Below are positions 1 through 10,859 of a DNA stretch of 64,000 nucleotides, in pieces. The stretch is from Ceratopteris richardii (lineage: Eukaryota; Streptophyta; Polypodiopsida; Polypodiales; Pteridaceae), in contig CM035413.1 of the NCBI GenBank assembly GCA_020310875.1, forward strand, positions 184,053,118-184,117,117. Direction: 5' to 3'. The notes under the pieces were generated by a model. That model was given only the letters and a program-made list of their open reading frames with translations. It ran no database searches and was not told the DNA's origin. The first letter of the stretch is position 1. Every line of letters begins with the position of its first letter. Position numbers and translations under genes: made by a program.

Positions 1-1070
1 TTTACAGGATCGTTCAACAATTGAACCTCAACATACATACCTTAAGACTCAAAATTAACCTTAAGACTCAAATATAGATGAATGAGAAGTAGAGAGAGAA
101 TTCAAAACTTGCCAAAGTGTAACGGTAAGACAAAATTCTTACCTATATTAACTGACATTCATTGACAAATTACAAAGTATCTGTAAATGATGACAAATTG
201 AATGTGTGTTACATGTGCTGAATGGAGATGCAAAATCTGAATATGTGTTGAATGTAGTTACAAAATCTGAATCTAGGTAGAAATTTGGGAACTAAATACA
301 AGAGTTTGTTCATAAAGTGCTTGAGAGGCATGAAGAGTGTGTATGTGAGTTTGGAGTGAGTAGAAACAATTTAGAATTGTTAGTACAACAAAACCTAATT
401 GAATAGCAAGGGAAACTCTTTATGTTGAAGTAGAAGGCATGAAGCCTAGGAACAACAACACCAAAAGAAGAGCACATAATATAGAACTTGCTACTCACAA
501 AATTCAGCAAGATGCTGATGGTTGGCTTTGAAAATCTCCTCCAAAGCTACACGAGAAGTTTGAGTACACCTCCTCCAAAAGTTAGTAACCTCCAAGCCTG
601 AATGATCCTTGAGTTGGATGCTCAAGAGATTCCATAAGTGACCTGTAAGGCCTTCTTATATAGGCCTCTAACTGATCTGTGAAAATAGCTACGAAAAGCA
701 CCTAAAAAGCCAAAAAGGCTTGCGTAAATTTAAAAAAGCGATATGCTTTTGGGTTCTTAAAAATTTGGTTTTCTGACATAAATCTCCAAGGGTCTCCCTA
801 ATTAGCCGTCGGCTGAAGTATGAGAGCTTGCTTTCCTTGATGAACAAAGTGAGAGGAACAATATAATGTAAATAATCGTTTTGGAAAGATTAGGATTAGG
901 GTTTCTATCTTTTTTGGACCTCTGATGATTGAATGTTGTATATCAAACGAAAGCTCTTTTGAAATACTAACTGACGAGCTCATAATAATTTTTGACCTTT
1001 CGTGAAGCTCCAAATTGTGGCTAAGTCCCAAAAATAAGGGTTTTATGCTATTTTGACATTGTTTCCAACA
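1..1070 (-). repeat. LTR fragment of the long-LTR family (LTR-alpha), cut by the window edge
   Basis: This is the right-hand part of an LTR whose other end lies outside the window. It ends in CCAACA at 1070. Read on the minus strand it has a TATA box (CCTATATAAGAAGG type, about 653-664). The terminal 250 bp align by eye with the end of the solo LTR at 17056-18725: both have a TTAGGGTTT tract, a CTCTGATGA motif, GAAAGCTCTT, and a final ATTGNTTCCAACA. It abuts the internal end of a copia element (1071-1132), so it was probably inserted there. Whether it is a solo LTR or part of a full element cannot be told. There is no coding capacity. Confidence 0.7.
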
Positions 1071-1438
1071 TACAGATGGTTTAGTAGTTACTTAGCTTAA
1101 AGGAGCCTGCTTGGTCCTTTAAAGTGGGAGGTTGTTGGGGATAAAGGCCCCAAGGACTCTTCTTTTGTATATTTTGACGCTTCCATGTGAAAGCTCTCTC
1201 CAAAAGCTTTCCACACATATTTTTGTTATAGTTTTTGAACCCCAAATTGGGGAGTTATAGGCATTTACATTATTTTCATGACTTTTGGTCATTGGTTTTG
1301 TGAACATACCCAAAAGACCTAAAAGGCACTTATCAATAAGACTTGGTTCCAAATCTCTCATAACTTAATTGGGACTTCTTTAACTTCAGCTTCTCTATCT
1401 TCTTCTCCATATTTCTGTGCATGTTTCTATCTCTACTT
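1071..1438 (+). mobile_element. CopA1: 3' internal end, polypurine tract and first part of the 3' LTR
   Basis: Bases 1071-1132 match the internal 3' end of CopA2 (11816-11860 read in reverse), including the polypurine tract AAAGTGGGAGG just before the LTR. The LTR begins TGTTGGGGATAAAGG at 1133 and runs to 1438. There it is interrupted by CopB and resumes at 7665. The family is therefore present twice in the window in opposite orientations. The rest of this copy is absent because the LTR-alpha sequence abuts it on the left. It is older than both insertions that broke it. Confidence 0.85.
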
Positions 1439-2349
1439 TGTTGGAATTTGGGGCCCCAGGATCGTTCCAATACTAAAACCTCTTGAGCATACACAACTTA
1501 ATTGACAAGATGATAAGTGAGATAGAGAAAGAAAGAGATCTTGAGACAAGGATAGGGAACGTAAGCTGGATGCTTACTTCACTAAAAATAATAGATGTCC
1601 AAATTACAACATGGGAGTACTATTCAACCATATACAGTGGTGCACTCACTAATGGAAGAATAAGAGGATGATGATACAAAATTTAGATTATGCCGAAATA
1701 ATCTAAGTGTGTGTGAAGAGAATGAAGCAACGAAGCTAACAAAATAGTGTAACGAAATTGTAAATCAACCACAAGGTTAACTCACAAAAGATAGTTACCA
1801 CCACCTCGTAGAAGACTTCCTGCTGCAATGAGAGTAGCCTCTCCTTCACCAAAACTTCACCTCCTTCAAGAGTGTGAGAACACTCTGTCTTCAAGAAGAT
1901 CTCCAAGCTCTAGATCTTTGAGTGAGTGAGTTACACAATGAGCCAAGGGCCATATTGTATAGTTGAGTAGTATCATGAAAAGCTGTACTAAAAGCTACGA
2001 TCGTAGAACGATAACAAAAAAAAACACCTCTATCACGAACGGCTTTTTCCGTGAAGACTTTTTCGGATTGCCTTATTAAAAAGCACAATCTTGCTGTCGC
2101 AGCGCGTGGGGTTTGAACCTTGGTCAATCAGGAAGCTTTTGGAAGCGATGGGTTAGACCAAGTCGACCACGTAGTTTTGTTGTACAAGACTTTAGAAAGA
2201 CAATCCTATATTGATGTTGCACCCGTCGACTGCTTGAAGTAGTCTCTAAGAGTAAAACTTCTATATAGTCTATTGTAGAACTAAGACTTGAAGTTGATGC
2301 TTCTTAGTGAAGCTAATTGTTAAGCCAATATAAACATTGACTTCCAACA
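1439..2349 (-). repeat. CopB 3' LTR (left copy)
   Basis: This 911-bp LTR starts TGTTGGAATTTGGGG and ends CTTCCAACA on the plus strand. It pairs with 6751-7659. Target duplication TACTT precedes it. It contains a tRNA-like module at 2104-2170. The plus-strand 5' end GGCCCCAGGATCGTTCC is also GC-rich relative to the rest. Confidence 0.95.
2104..2170 (-). other. tRNA-like (Pol III A/B box) module inside the CopB LTR
   Basis: On the minus strand the segment begins GTGGTCGACTTGGTCTAA, resembling the D-arm of a class II (Leu/Ser-type) tRNA. It ends with CCAAGGTTCAAACCCC, which fits the B-box consensus GGTTCRANYCC. The spacing of about 45 nt between the boxes is tRNA-like. The same module is at 7418-7482 in the other LTR. 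The acceptor stem does not close convincingly, so it is not a functional tRNA gene. It may be a captured tRNA or SINE head. Confidence 0.4.
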
Positions 2350-2368
2350 ATCCCTCCTTCAATGTCAT
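2350..2368 (-). promoter_or_regulatory. CopB polypurine tract
   Basis: Read on the minus strand, the bases adjoining the 3' LTR are ATTGAAGGAGGGAT. This is the expected plus-strand priming site of an LTR retrotransposon. Confidence 0.8.
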
Positions 2369-3501
2369 ATTGGTATAAGCTTCAGTAACCTACAAATCTT
2401 CTCATGACTATCTCTAGTCAATGCTTTGGTAAAAATATCCGCAACATTCTCACTAGAAGGAACATAAACTAGCTCAATGTGCTTCTTAGCTATCTGCTCT
2501 CGAATATAGTGGTAGTGTACCTCTATATGCTTTGTCCTTGCATGATGCACTGGATTCTTAGCTATAGCTATAGCACTCTGGCTATCTGAAAATACCTGAA
2601 TGGGTTGATGTACTCTTACATCAAGATAACTGAAAATCTTCTGCAACCATACTGACTCTAGAGTCGCTGTAAATGCTGCACGATATTCAGCTTCACATGA
2701 TGAAGTGGCAATAGTGGGTTGTCTCTTTGAATACCATGAGATAAGACAATCTCCAAGATAAAAACAAAATCCACTAGTACTTCTTCTTGTGTCTCTATCA
2801 CCTGCCCAATCAGAATCTAAAAATCCTTTTAGTAACAAATGTGTAGATTTCAAAAATACCATAGCAAAATTTGAAGTTCCCTTCAAATAACGAAAGATCC
2901 GCTTTACTGCTTTCCAATGTAACATTGTCGGATTCTGCATGAACCTTGATACTTCAGAAACTGCAAACTGTATATCAAGATGTGTATTACAAAGATAAAT
3001 CAAGCAACCAAATGCTTGACTATATAGAGTAGCATCAAATGGCTCTGCATTTGCTACCATTTGTTAAGATATGTTCTGATTCATAGGTGTTTGCATAGGT
3101 TTAGAATCACCTATCTGAAACCTTTCCAAAAGTTTCTCAATGTACTTTTGTTGTGTCATATAGATACACTCATCTTGAAACAGAAATTGAATCCCAAGAT
3201 AATAATGTAGAATGCCTAAATCATTCACGTCAAATGTTTGCTTCAATTCTTCTTTGAACATCTGCAAATCTTCATCTCTGGGACCTGTGACTATAATATC
3301 ATCCACATAAATGATTGCTATAATCATCATACCTGTTTCAGCTTTGACATAAAGAGTTGGAGCTTCACCTGAGTTATGGAAACCAATGGATAAAAGATAT
3401 GTTTCATACCATGCTCTAGGTGCCTGTTTTAAACCATACAAAGCTTTTATAAGCTTACACACTAAGTGTTCTTTACTTGTCTCTTCAAAACCTATCACCA
3501 T
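2365..3501 (-). pseudogene. CopB pol: reverse transcriptase C-terminal half and RNase H
   Basis: The reading frame starts (3501) in the RT palm with ALYGLKQAPRAWY and the catalytic YVDDIIVTG (about residues 88-96 of the first open stretch). It continues through the TQQKYIEKLLERF thumb region. A single in-frame TAA at 3061-3063 interrupts it, and the same frame resumes with RNase H: LDSDWAGDRDTRRSTSGF, SSCEAEYRA, FSDSQSAIAIAKNP, HARTKHIEVHYHYIRE, and the closing ADIFTKAL. RNase H therefore keeps its acidic residues. The frame ends 16 bp before the LTR, as usual for copia. The stop and the upstream frameshift make it a pseudogene, but decay is light. Confidence 0.93.
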
Positions 3502-4870
3502 TTAGAAAAGCAGTCTTAATGTCAATTTGATATATATGCCAACCAAAATGTGTTGCTAGAGCAAGTATTGACCTAATAACAGTCATCCTAGATGTAGGAG
3601 CAAATGTCTCATCATAATCAATACCTTTTTGTTGTGCATATCCTTTGACAACCAACCTTGCCTTGTATCTATCAATAGTACCATCTGCTTTCCTTTTGAT
3701 TTTGAAGATCCATTTTACACCTATAGCCTTCTTTCCTTCTGGTAACTCACATAGCTTCCAAGTTTGATTCTTATGAATAGAATCAATCTCTTCTTGCATA
3801 GCTTTTCTCCAAATAGGAATGTTAAGTGCATCTTTAACACACGCAGGTTCATCTTCAACAGTCGTAAGTGCCAAAATATCATGAATCTCAAAGTCTTCAG
3901 CAAAACTTACATGATCTTTTTGCTGTCTAGTTTGACTTCTTGTTCTTACATGATCTTGTTGTTGTTGTCTAGTCTGACTCCTTGTTCTTCCAGTAAAAGT
4001 CTTTATACCACTATCTTTCCAAGTTTGATATAACCACGTAGGTGTATCCTTGAATAGTGGTGAAACTCTTTCGGAACTTTCAGCTTCCACAGGTTTTGGA
4101 ACTTGTCCTGTCGAGGTACTAGGACTTTCTGGAACTTTAACTTCTTCCATTTCTGGAACCAAAGTCTCTTGTGGAACTGACTCTGTAGAAGGTTTTGCAA
4201 TTCCTCTTTCTTCAACTTTTTCTTGAATATTAGGAATTTGAGTTTTAACTCCCTCTTGATATGGCTGAACATGTACATCCAGAATCTTTCTAAAAATTCC
4301 ATAGTCATTTTCACTAATGAACTCCGGAATTTCTGCTTCTTTATCATAAACCTTATCTTCAGCAATATAAGCATTACGTGAAAGAATAACGTCACCTGTC
4401 TCTGGAACATAAAACCTGTATCCTTTGCTTTCAACAGGATATCCAATAAAAACAGCTTTCTTTGCCTTTACATCTAGTTTGCCTCGGTCCTTTTTCTCAA
4501 CATGTACATAAGAAAGTGATCCAAACACTTTGAAGTAACTCACATTAGGTTTTCTACCATAATAAGCTTCATACGGTGTGATTACCTTTAAAGCTTTTGT
4601 AGATGACGTGTTTAAAGTGTGATTAGCTGTATGTACTGCATCAAACCAGAATTTCGGTGAAAGCTTCTTGGACGCCATCATGCTCCGCATCATTTCAACA
4701 AGTACTCTATTCTTTCTTTCTGCAACACCATTTTGCTGAGGAGTATAAGCAATAGTAAGGTGTCGAGTAATACCTTTCTCATCAAGAAATGTCTGGAACT
4801 CATTTGACAAGTATTCTCCACCTCTTATCACTTCTGAGAATCTGGACAGTTTCTTGACTTTCATTTTCAA
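3485..4870 (-). pseudogene. CopB pol: integrase C-terminal part and reverse transcriptase N-terminal half
   Basis: The open stretch starts within the integrase core with GGEYLSNEFQTFLDEKGI and IAYTPQQNGVAERKNR. This carries the catalytic Glu of the DDE triad. The GKKAVFIGYP-type C-terminal motif follows, then a long Pro/Glu/Ser-rich linker (about residues 200-310) with a duplicated RTRSQTRQQ segment. RT begins at about 355 with MQEEIDSIHKNQTWKL, then VKWIFKIKRKADG, and the palm motif QIDIKTAFLNG with its first catalytic Asp. It ends by frameshift at the 3485-3501 overlap with the next segment. The neighbouring frames on each side are shifted by one base. Confidence 0.92.
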
Positions 4871-5384
4871 CCATAGTTACAAACTTCTTGAACATAGGAA
4901 AGACTTCTGACTTCGACTTAAGACCATAGATCCATGAGTATCTTGTAAAATCATCCAGAAATAGGACAAAATACCTGAAACCCTGAATAGAGTCTTCCCT
5001 CATAGGACCATTCACATCTGAATGAATAATCTTCAATTTCTTGGTAGCTGTAATATGACCATGTTTCTTGAAAGGTAGTTTATGCATCTTACCTTCAAGA
5101 CAACCTTCACATATATTTGAATCATCAGGTAGCTTGAATGAGGGTAAACTCTCAACCATACCTCTGTCTTTGATATTCTTGAGAGCTCCAAAACTGATGT
5201 CCAAATCTTTCATGCCATAGCTTCGTATCTTCCACCGGTGACGAAGATTTGACTGCATATGCCCGACTGATTTTTGACAAAACAAAGATCCCTCCTTTAT
5301 GCGTACCTTGCAAAAGACACTTGTCTTCTTTATGTGATAAGATCTTACAAAGATCTTTCTCAAATACAACTTTAAAACCATCAC
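4800..5384 (-). pseudogene. CopB pol: integrase zinc finger end and catalytic core start
   Basis: This segment carries the CEGCLEGK half of the integrase HHCC zinc finger (about residue 96). It also has the first catalytic Asp in IIHSDVNGP and the copia motif FLDDFTRYSWIYGLKSKSEVF. The second catalytic Asp is in ILRSD, after which the usual NGGEY is lost by frameshift into the next segment. The upstream frame, which holds the HHCC histidines (HERFGH), is shifted by one base as well. Integrase would thus need two frame corrections. Confidence 0.88.
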
Positions 5385-6684
5385 TTAAAAATGCAGATAT
5401 AGATAGAAGATTTATCTTCATTTCAGGTACATAAAGGACATCTGAAATTTGAAAAACACCACCTTCTCTTGACTTTAGGGTTACTGTACCTATTCCCACA
5501 ACATCCAAATCATTGCCATCTGCAATAGTAACTCTTCTACCTGAAGAATAGGAAAGAGAAGAAAATACATCTCTGCAACCTGTCATATGCTTAGTAGCAC
5601 TTGAGTCGAATATCCAAGGACTTGCTGAAAGAACTTGTAAAGTTGCTTGATCAAAAGCTACTTCCTCAATGGTGATACAGGCATAAGAATCACCTTGAGA
5701 TTTCCCTTTTTTATCATCTTCTGCAACATTACCTGATGCCTTTTTCTTTTCTGTTGCAATCCTTCTATAACATTCTGACTGAATATGTTCACGTTTTTTG
5801 CAGAAAGAACATATTTTTACCTTCTTCTTAGAAGAATTTACTTTAGATGTCGTAGATACAGAATCTGAAGTAGAAGGTGAGAGGGACCTACTTTCCTTCT
5901 TGGATTGTTGTTCCTTCTTCTTACCCTTCTTCTTCTTTTGACCCTTTGATGAAGATGAAAGTGCTTCTTCATTCTCTTCCATTCCCTTCAACTGATCTTC
6001 ATCTTGAAGTAACAAGAACTCTAACTCTTCAAATGTAACCTCTCTATCTCTTGTGGTAAGGGTAAGAGTGGTTATGAAAGATCGATATGAAATAGGAAGT
6101 GAATTAATCAGCGTATTTGCCCTTTCTTCATATGATATCTTAACTCCTACATTTAGAAGTTGATCTCTCAAGTCAACGAGTCTCGTAATGTGGGTTTGAA
6201 TTGACTCACCAGCTTTCATCCTTGTATTTGCTAGTTGTCTCCTCAAGTGAGCTTTCCTAGCAGGATTTTTGCTTTGAAAAAGATTCTCGAGCTTTAACCA
6301 AGCCTGACTAGAACTTCTGCAAGATCTGATCTGTGGTAGAATATGCTTTTTGACACTCATTGCTATGAATGAAAGTGCTAAAGCATCTCTAGCATCCCAT
6401 CTTGCCTGATCTTCAGTAGGAGGAACTCTAGGTAAAGACCTAGCAGTGACTCTGGATGTCGAAGTGGTTACCTTTTCTTCAGTTGGTTCTGTAATAGCAA
6501 TTCCAGTACCTCTTGAAGCTTCTGTAGACCCTTCTTCGCCTTCTCGTCTTGGTCTTGTTAAGGATCCATTGACGATACTCCATAAATCCTTTGTCACTAA
6601 CAAGTTCATCATCATGAAACTCCACGTGGGATAATTAGAAGATCCATCTAACTTGTCTTCAATCTCAATTCTAATCTCACTCAT
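5152..6684 (-). pseudogene. CopB gag, protease and integrase N-terminus
   Basis: The 510-residue open frame starts with ATG at 6684, just inside the primer site region, and opens with the copia gag signature KLDGSSNYPTWSFMM. A CCHC zinc knuckle CSFCKKREHIQSEC lies at about residues 292-305, after a Lys/Ser-rich stretch. The retropepsin active site at about 360 reads FDSSAT, not the usual DSGAT; loss of the Gly next to the catalytic Asp should impair the protease. The LWHERFGH half of the integrase zinc finger is at about 489-496, after which the frame is lost. Gag length and order are typical of Ty1/copia. Confidence 0.92.
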
Positions 6685-6714
6685 CTTATCTTAAGTGTGT
6701 ATGTCAATTATGTA

Positions 6715-6748
6715 GCTCTGATACCAAAACCCTAAAGCTCTGATACCA
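6715..6748 (-). promoter_or_regulatory. CopB primer binding site, present twice
   Basis: Read on the minus strand, TGGTATCAGAGC complements the 3' end of initiator tRNA-Met and starts two bases inside the 5' LTR (6737-6748). A second identical 12-mer lies at 6715-6726, 22 bp further in. The adjoining bases match too (TTTGGTATCAGAGCT against CTTGGTATCAGAGCT). Only the first is in the canonical position. Confidence 0.9.
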
Positions 6749-6750
6749 AG

Positions 6751-7659
6751 TGTTGGAATTTGGGGCCCCAGGATCGTTCCAATACTAAAACCTCTTGAGC
6801 ATACACAACTTAATTGACAAGATGATAAGTGAGATAGAGAAAGAAAGAGATCTTGAGACAAGGATAGGGAACGTAAGCTGGATGCTTACTTCACTAAAAA
6901 TAATAGATGTCCAAATTACAACATGGGAGTACTACTCAACCATATAAAGTGATGCACTCACTAATGGAAGAATAAGAAGAAGATGATACAAAATTTAGAT
7001 TATGTCGAAATAATCTAAGTGTGTGTGAAGAGAATGAAGCAACGAAGCTAACAAAATAGTGTAACGAAATTGTAAATCAACCACAAGGTTAACTCACAAA
7101 AGATAGTTACCACCACCTCGTAGAAGACTTCCTGCTGCAATGAGAGTAGCCTCTCCTTCACCAAAACTTCACCTCCTTCAAGAGTGTGAGAACACTCTGT
7201 CTTCAAGAAGATCTCCAAGCTCTAGATCTTTGAGTGAGTGAGTTACACAATGAGCCAAGGGCCATATTATATAGTTGAGTAGTATCATGAAAAGCTGTAC
7301 TAAAAGCTACGATCGTAGAACGATAACAAAAAAAAACACCTCTATCGCGAACGGCTTTTTCCGTGAAGACTTTTTCGGATTGCTTTATTAAAAAGCACAA
7401 TCTTGCTGCCGCATCACGTGGGGTTTGAACCTTGGTCAATCAGGAAGCTTTTGGAAGCGATGGGTTAGACCAAGTCGACCACAGTTTTTTTGTACAAGAC
7501 TTTAGAAAGACAATCCTATATTGATGTTGCGCCCGTCGACTGCTTGAAGTAGTCTCTAAGAGTAAAACTTCTATATAGTCTATTGTAGAACTAAGACTTG
7601 AAGTTGATGCTTCTTAGTGAAGCTAATTGTTAAGCCAATATGAACATTGACTTCCAACA
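6751..7659 (-). repeat. CopB 5' LTR (right copy)
   Basis: This 909-bp partner of 1439-2349 has the same TG...CA ends and is followed by target duplication TACTT at 7660-7664. It carries the same tRNA-like module (7418-7482) and the same odd run of A residues near 7329. Confidence 0.95.
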
Positions 7660-7664
7660 TACTT

Positions 7665-7746
7665 TCTCTCTCTCCTCACGTAGCAACCCACTACCTTTGC
7701 ATTCGAGGATCCCGAGCACACCACATAGCTTTCCGCGTCCCTTTCA
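7665..7746 (+). repeat. CopA1 3' LTR, second part
   Basis: This resumes the CopA LTR after the CopB insertion and ends with CCCTTTCA at 7746. It aligns with the reverse complement of 11424-11505 (TCTCTCTCCTCACG, GAGCACACCAC, TTTCCGCG). The two parts add to about 388 bp, against 392 bp in CopA2. Confidence 0.88.
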
Positions 7747-7978
7747 GGGACTCACATAAGGAGGTGAGCAAATTCACATTGGTCATCTAGAATTTTTTTC
7801 CCACTTGGTGAGACAATGTCTATATGTGCCCATCTAGATGCCTTAGGGAAGTTGGGATATACACATTTTTAATCATTGTCCTTGACAACTTCCTTAGTAA
7901 TTAAATTAGGAATCAACTCTCAATGATTAAACTAACTTCCAAGGTGTAGAAGGCTCTATCCAATACTTCTACTTGATT
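7747..7978. other. Unassigned spacer
   Basis: This is AT-rich sequence between the CopA1 LTR end and the first family-D repeat. I see no coding frame or repeat in it. Confidence 0.5.
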
Positions 7979-8594
7979 TCAAGCTTACGAAGATTGTGGA
8001 GTTATAAAGAAGAGGAGCAACAACTCATCATACATTTTTTTATGCTTCTTCATATTTTCATGTGCTTCATGATTGGAGTGTATGGAATATATGTGGAGCT
8101 TGGCTCCTTATCTCTCTCTTGTTTGATAGGTGTAGATAAGAACATATGATTGATACTTGATGGGTGTGGCCAACCTTGATAGTCAAGGAAGTATGCTTGA
8201 GTTTGCTCACAATCTACTGACATTATTAGATGTCAGAACTCCCATCCTATATATTTGTGTCCATTCGTTCAAGCAGTACATGGTTGGGTAGAGTAGGGAT
8301 GAGCGAGTTCTCTTTGTGATTTGTGTTGTGGGAGGACTTATCATGATCGAGGTTCTTGTGTTTGCTGGTAGGCACTTGCATGACATCACATGGAAAAACA
8401 AAAGTATAAAGGTACCTACACAAACAAAAATATCCACTAACAAAATACCTACCTGGTATATGCCCTTGTATACTTTTGATCTACCATGACATGACATAAC
8501 ATATTGAAAAGTATACAAATACCACACAAACAAAAATATCAACTAATAAAATACCTGCATGGCATATGTACTTTGTGTCATGTTAGGAGGGCAT
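7979..8594 (+). repeat. Family-D LTR-like repeat, copy 1 (second part of the unit)
   Basis: It begins TCAAGCTTACGAAGATTG and matches the corresponding part of copy 2 from 9211, including TGGAATATATGTGGAGCTTGG and the GGTACCTACACAA segment. A stretch of about 430 bp present in copy 2 (about 9355-9795) is absent here. It ends in the purine-rich TTAGGAGGGCA immediately before copy 2, which looks like a polypurine tract abutting an LTR. Confidence 0.65.
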
Positions 8595-10145
8595 TGTTAG
8601 AAATAGTAACCTTTCACAAGGGAGGTGCATAGATATCTAGAAAAACTAAGAAATCGACAAAGTCAACATCGGTCAAAGTTGGTCAACAAAATGGTCAAAT
8701 TTAGTAGGACAAACTAATCACATATTTGGATATTGCTCTCCAAAAGCAAGACAACCCATTTGGACCAATATTGAGGGTCAAAGTGACAAAGTCAAACCCT
8801 AATTTTTGATCAAAGGTCAACCATGTTTTAAAGGTCAATGATTACTTGACACATGGGAAGATCTTATGATCTAGATCCAATGGTGTGGATATAAAGACAA
8901 TAAAGCATAGGCGATTGCATGTCTATGGAGTTTCGAAAAGAACAAAAATACAAAAGTAATTTTATCACAAGAAGTTATCCAAAATCAGTTTTTAATAGCT
9001 TTTTGTGAAGCTTTTTTGTGGGCAGTTATAACTTATAAAAGAACAAAGCTAGTAGGTTTTTTTCACACTCAATTGGAGACCTTGGTTGAGAGTTTGGAGG
9101 GAGAATTGATCTACCTTCACCTCGGAGGGGTGAAGTTATGCTTTCTTCATCTTCAACAAGGAGGGCAGCTGCTTTGAAGCTTGTCAATTCTTGGAGGAGA
9201 TCATCTTCAAGCTTATGAAGATTGTTGAGTTATGGAGAAGAGAAGAAGCATGAGTTCATCATGCATATTTTTATGTTTCTTTGTAATTTCATGTACTTCA
9301 TGGTTGGAATGTATGGAATATATGTGGAGCTTGGCTCCTTCATCTTTCTCTTGTCTTGTCTATTCTCCATCTCGTCTCTATTTTTTGTCTGTCTCAATAC
9401 TGATTGTGGGCTTGAAATCAACAATCACTATTAGAGAAGGTGAATCTAATGCACATAGAGAATAGTGCAATTTGTGGTGATTATAGAAGCAATCAACAAC
9501 AAAAAGAGAAGCAAATTATGGTAATATGGTATATAACAGATGGTATGTAGACAATGTAGAACTATTTGCAAGAATGGAGAGCATTGCTTCCATATGCACT
9601 AATGAAGTGGTTGAAACCATTAGTCAATCTTCTAGTGCTCCTTGGGTTTGTCACTCAACCATGGTTATGGGACATGGCATATTCAACTTGTTGGTCATGA
9701 AGGAAGACTTCGGTGAGCAAGGAGGGGAAACAAATCTAGGCTCAAAACTTTATGGTGGACATGTTTTCACCTTCTTGTATTTTGGTGTGTGCGTTTGTCT
9801 CATAGGCATAGATAAGAGCATATGACTAATACTTGATAGACTTGGCCAACCTTGAGAGTTGAGGAAGTATGTTTGACTTACACTATCCACTAGCATTATT
9901 AAATGTCAGAATTGGCATTCCATATATTTGTCCGTATACTTCCGACTAGTACTTGGTTGAGAAGAGTAGCATGTGTGAGTTCTTTTTGTGATGTGTGTTG
10001 GGGGAGAGGTCCTTGTATGTGCTGATGGACAGTGAGACGGTTTGAGACCGCATGGGAGGTCAAAACTATACAGGTACCTACACAATCAGAGATATCAACT
10101 AATAAAATATCCACATTACAAATGCTTCTTGTGTTAGGAGGGGAT
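8595..10145 (+). repeat. Family-D LTR-like repeat, copy 2 (complete 1.55-kb unit)
   Basis: The unit starts TGTTAGAAATAGTAACC, directly after a purine-rich tract. It has a TATA-like TTATAAAAG near 9035 and ends at the next purine tract TTAGGAGGGGA, where copy 3 starts. No gag or pol motifs are present. An open stretch of 99 codons (9526-9825) sits in the part missing from copy 1, and I cannot assign it. The arrangement polypurine tract then TGTTA, repeated head to tail, suggests a non-autonomous LTR element that became tandem by LTR-LTR recombination. A primer site was not found, so this stays an inference. Confidence 0.6.
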
Positions 10146-10545
10146 TGTTACAAATAGCAACCTTCCACTAGGGAGGTGCATAGATATGGAGAAAAGTTCA
10201 AAAGTTGGCAAAGTCAACATTGATCAAAGTTGGTCAACAAAATGATAAAAAATGGTCAAATTTGGTAGGACAAAGTAATCACATATTTGGATAGCACTCT
10301 TCTATTGATATATGATGCAAGCCATTTGGACCATTTTTGAGGGGCAAAAGTTAAACCCTAATTTTTGGTCAAAGTTCAACATGTTCTAGAAAGTCAATGT
10401 TAACTTGACACATGGCTATGATTTAGATCCAGTGGTGTGGATAGAAAGACCATAAGGGATAGGCCATTGCACTTCTATGGAGTTTCAGAAAAAGTAGAAA
10501 TACAAAAGCAATTCAATCGCCAAAAATGATAAAAAATCAGCTTAT
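10146..10545 (+). repeat. Family-D LTR-like repeat, copy 3 (truncated)
   Basis: It starts TGTTACAAATAGCAACC and follows copy 2 through the CAAAGTTGGTCAACAAAATG and ATCCAGTGGTGTGGATA segments. Similarity is lost near 10545. Confidence 0.65.
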
Positions 10546-10859
10546 AATCTTGAAACACTCAAAGAGCGCAAGCCAATCATATATAACATTTAACCTTAAA
10601 ATCCTCATTTCAGCCATGGAAATCAAAGCCCAATTGCTGATCAACTTATTTAAAAAAATCAACAGCCCATCAAAATCCCTCATAATTTGGATGACACAGG
10701 AGAGTAAATGAGGATGGGTTGAATTCTCCATCCATGTACTAAGCCTCAAAATATATATAGAAGAACAAAAGTATATACAAAGAATTCCCCAATCCTCCCT
10801 TCTTCCTCCTCTTCCCTCATTCGTTTCTCTCTCTCTCTCTCTCTCTCTAGTGCCACCCG
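10546..10859. other. Unassigned spacer with a CT microsatellite
   Basis: This is AT-rich sequence with a TATATATAG stretch near 10750 and a pyrimidine run ending in (CT)n at 10825-10848. No supported gene. Confidence 0.5.

Larger units (their letters stand above)
1439..7659 (-). mobile_element. CopB: full-length Ty1/copia retrotransposon with two LTRs, decayed
   Basis: A structurally complete copia element lies on the minus strand. Its LTRs are 1439-2349 and 6751-7659, both TG...CA, flanked by 5-bp target duplications TACTT (1434-1438 and 7660-7664). The primer site lies inside the right LTR and the polypurine tract inside the left one. The internal region encodes gag, protease, integrase, reverse transcriptase and RNase H in the copia order. 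Three frameshifts (about 5152-5384, 4800-4870 and 3485-3501) and one in-frame stop (3061-3063) break the polyprotein, so this copy is not autonomous. By eye the LTRs differ at roughly 15 sites plus small indels, so the insertion is moderately old. It sits inside the LTR of CopA1 in the opposite orientation. Confidence 0.95.

Noticed and set aside
2104..2170. Functional tRNA gene
   Set aside because: Acceptor stem does not pair and the module lies in both LTRs; kept only as tRNA-like.
3764..4033. Plus-strand open frame over CopB
   Set aside because: Lies opposite the copia linker and RT coding region; shadow of the minus-strand gene.
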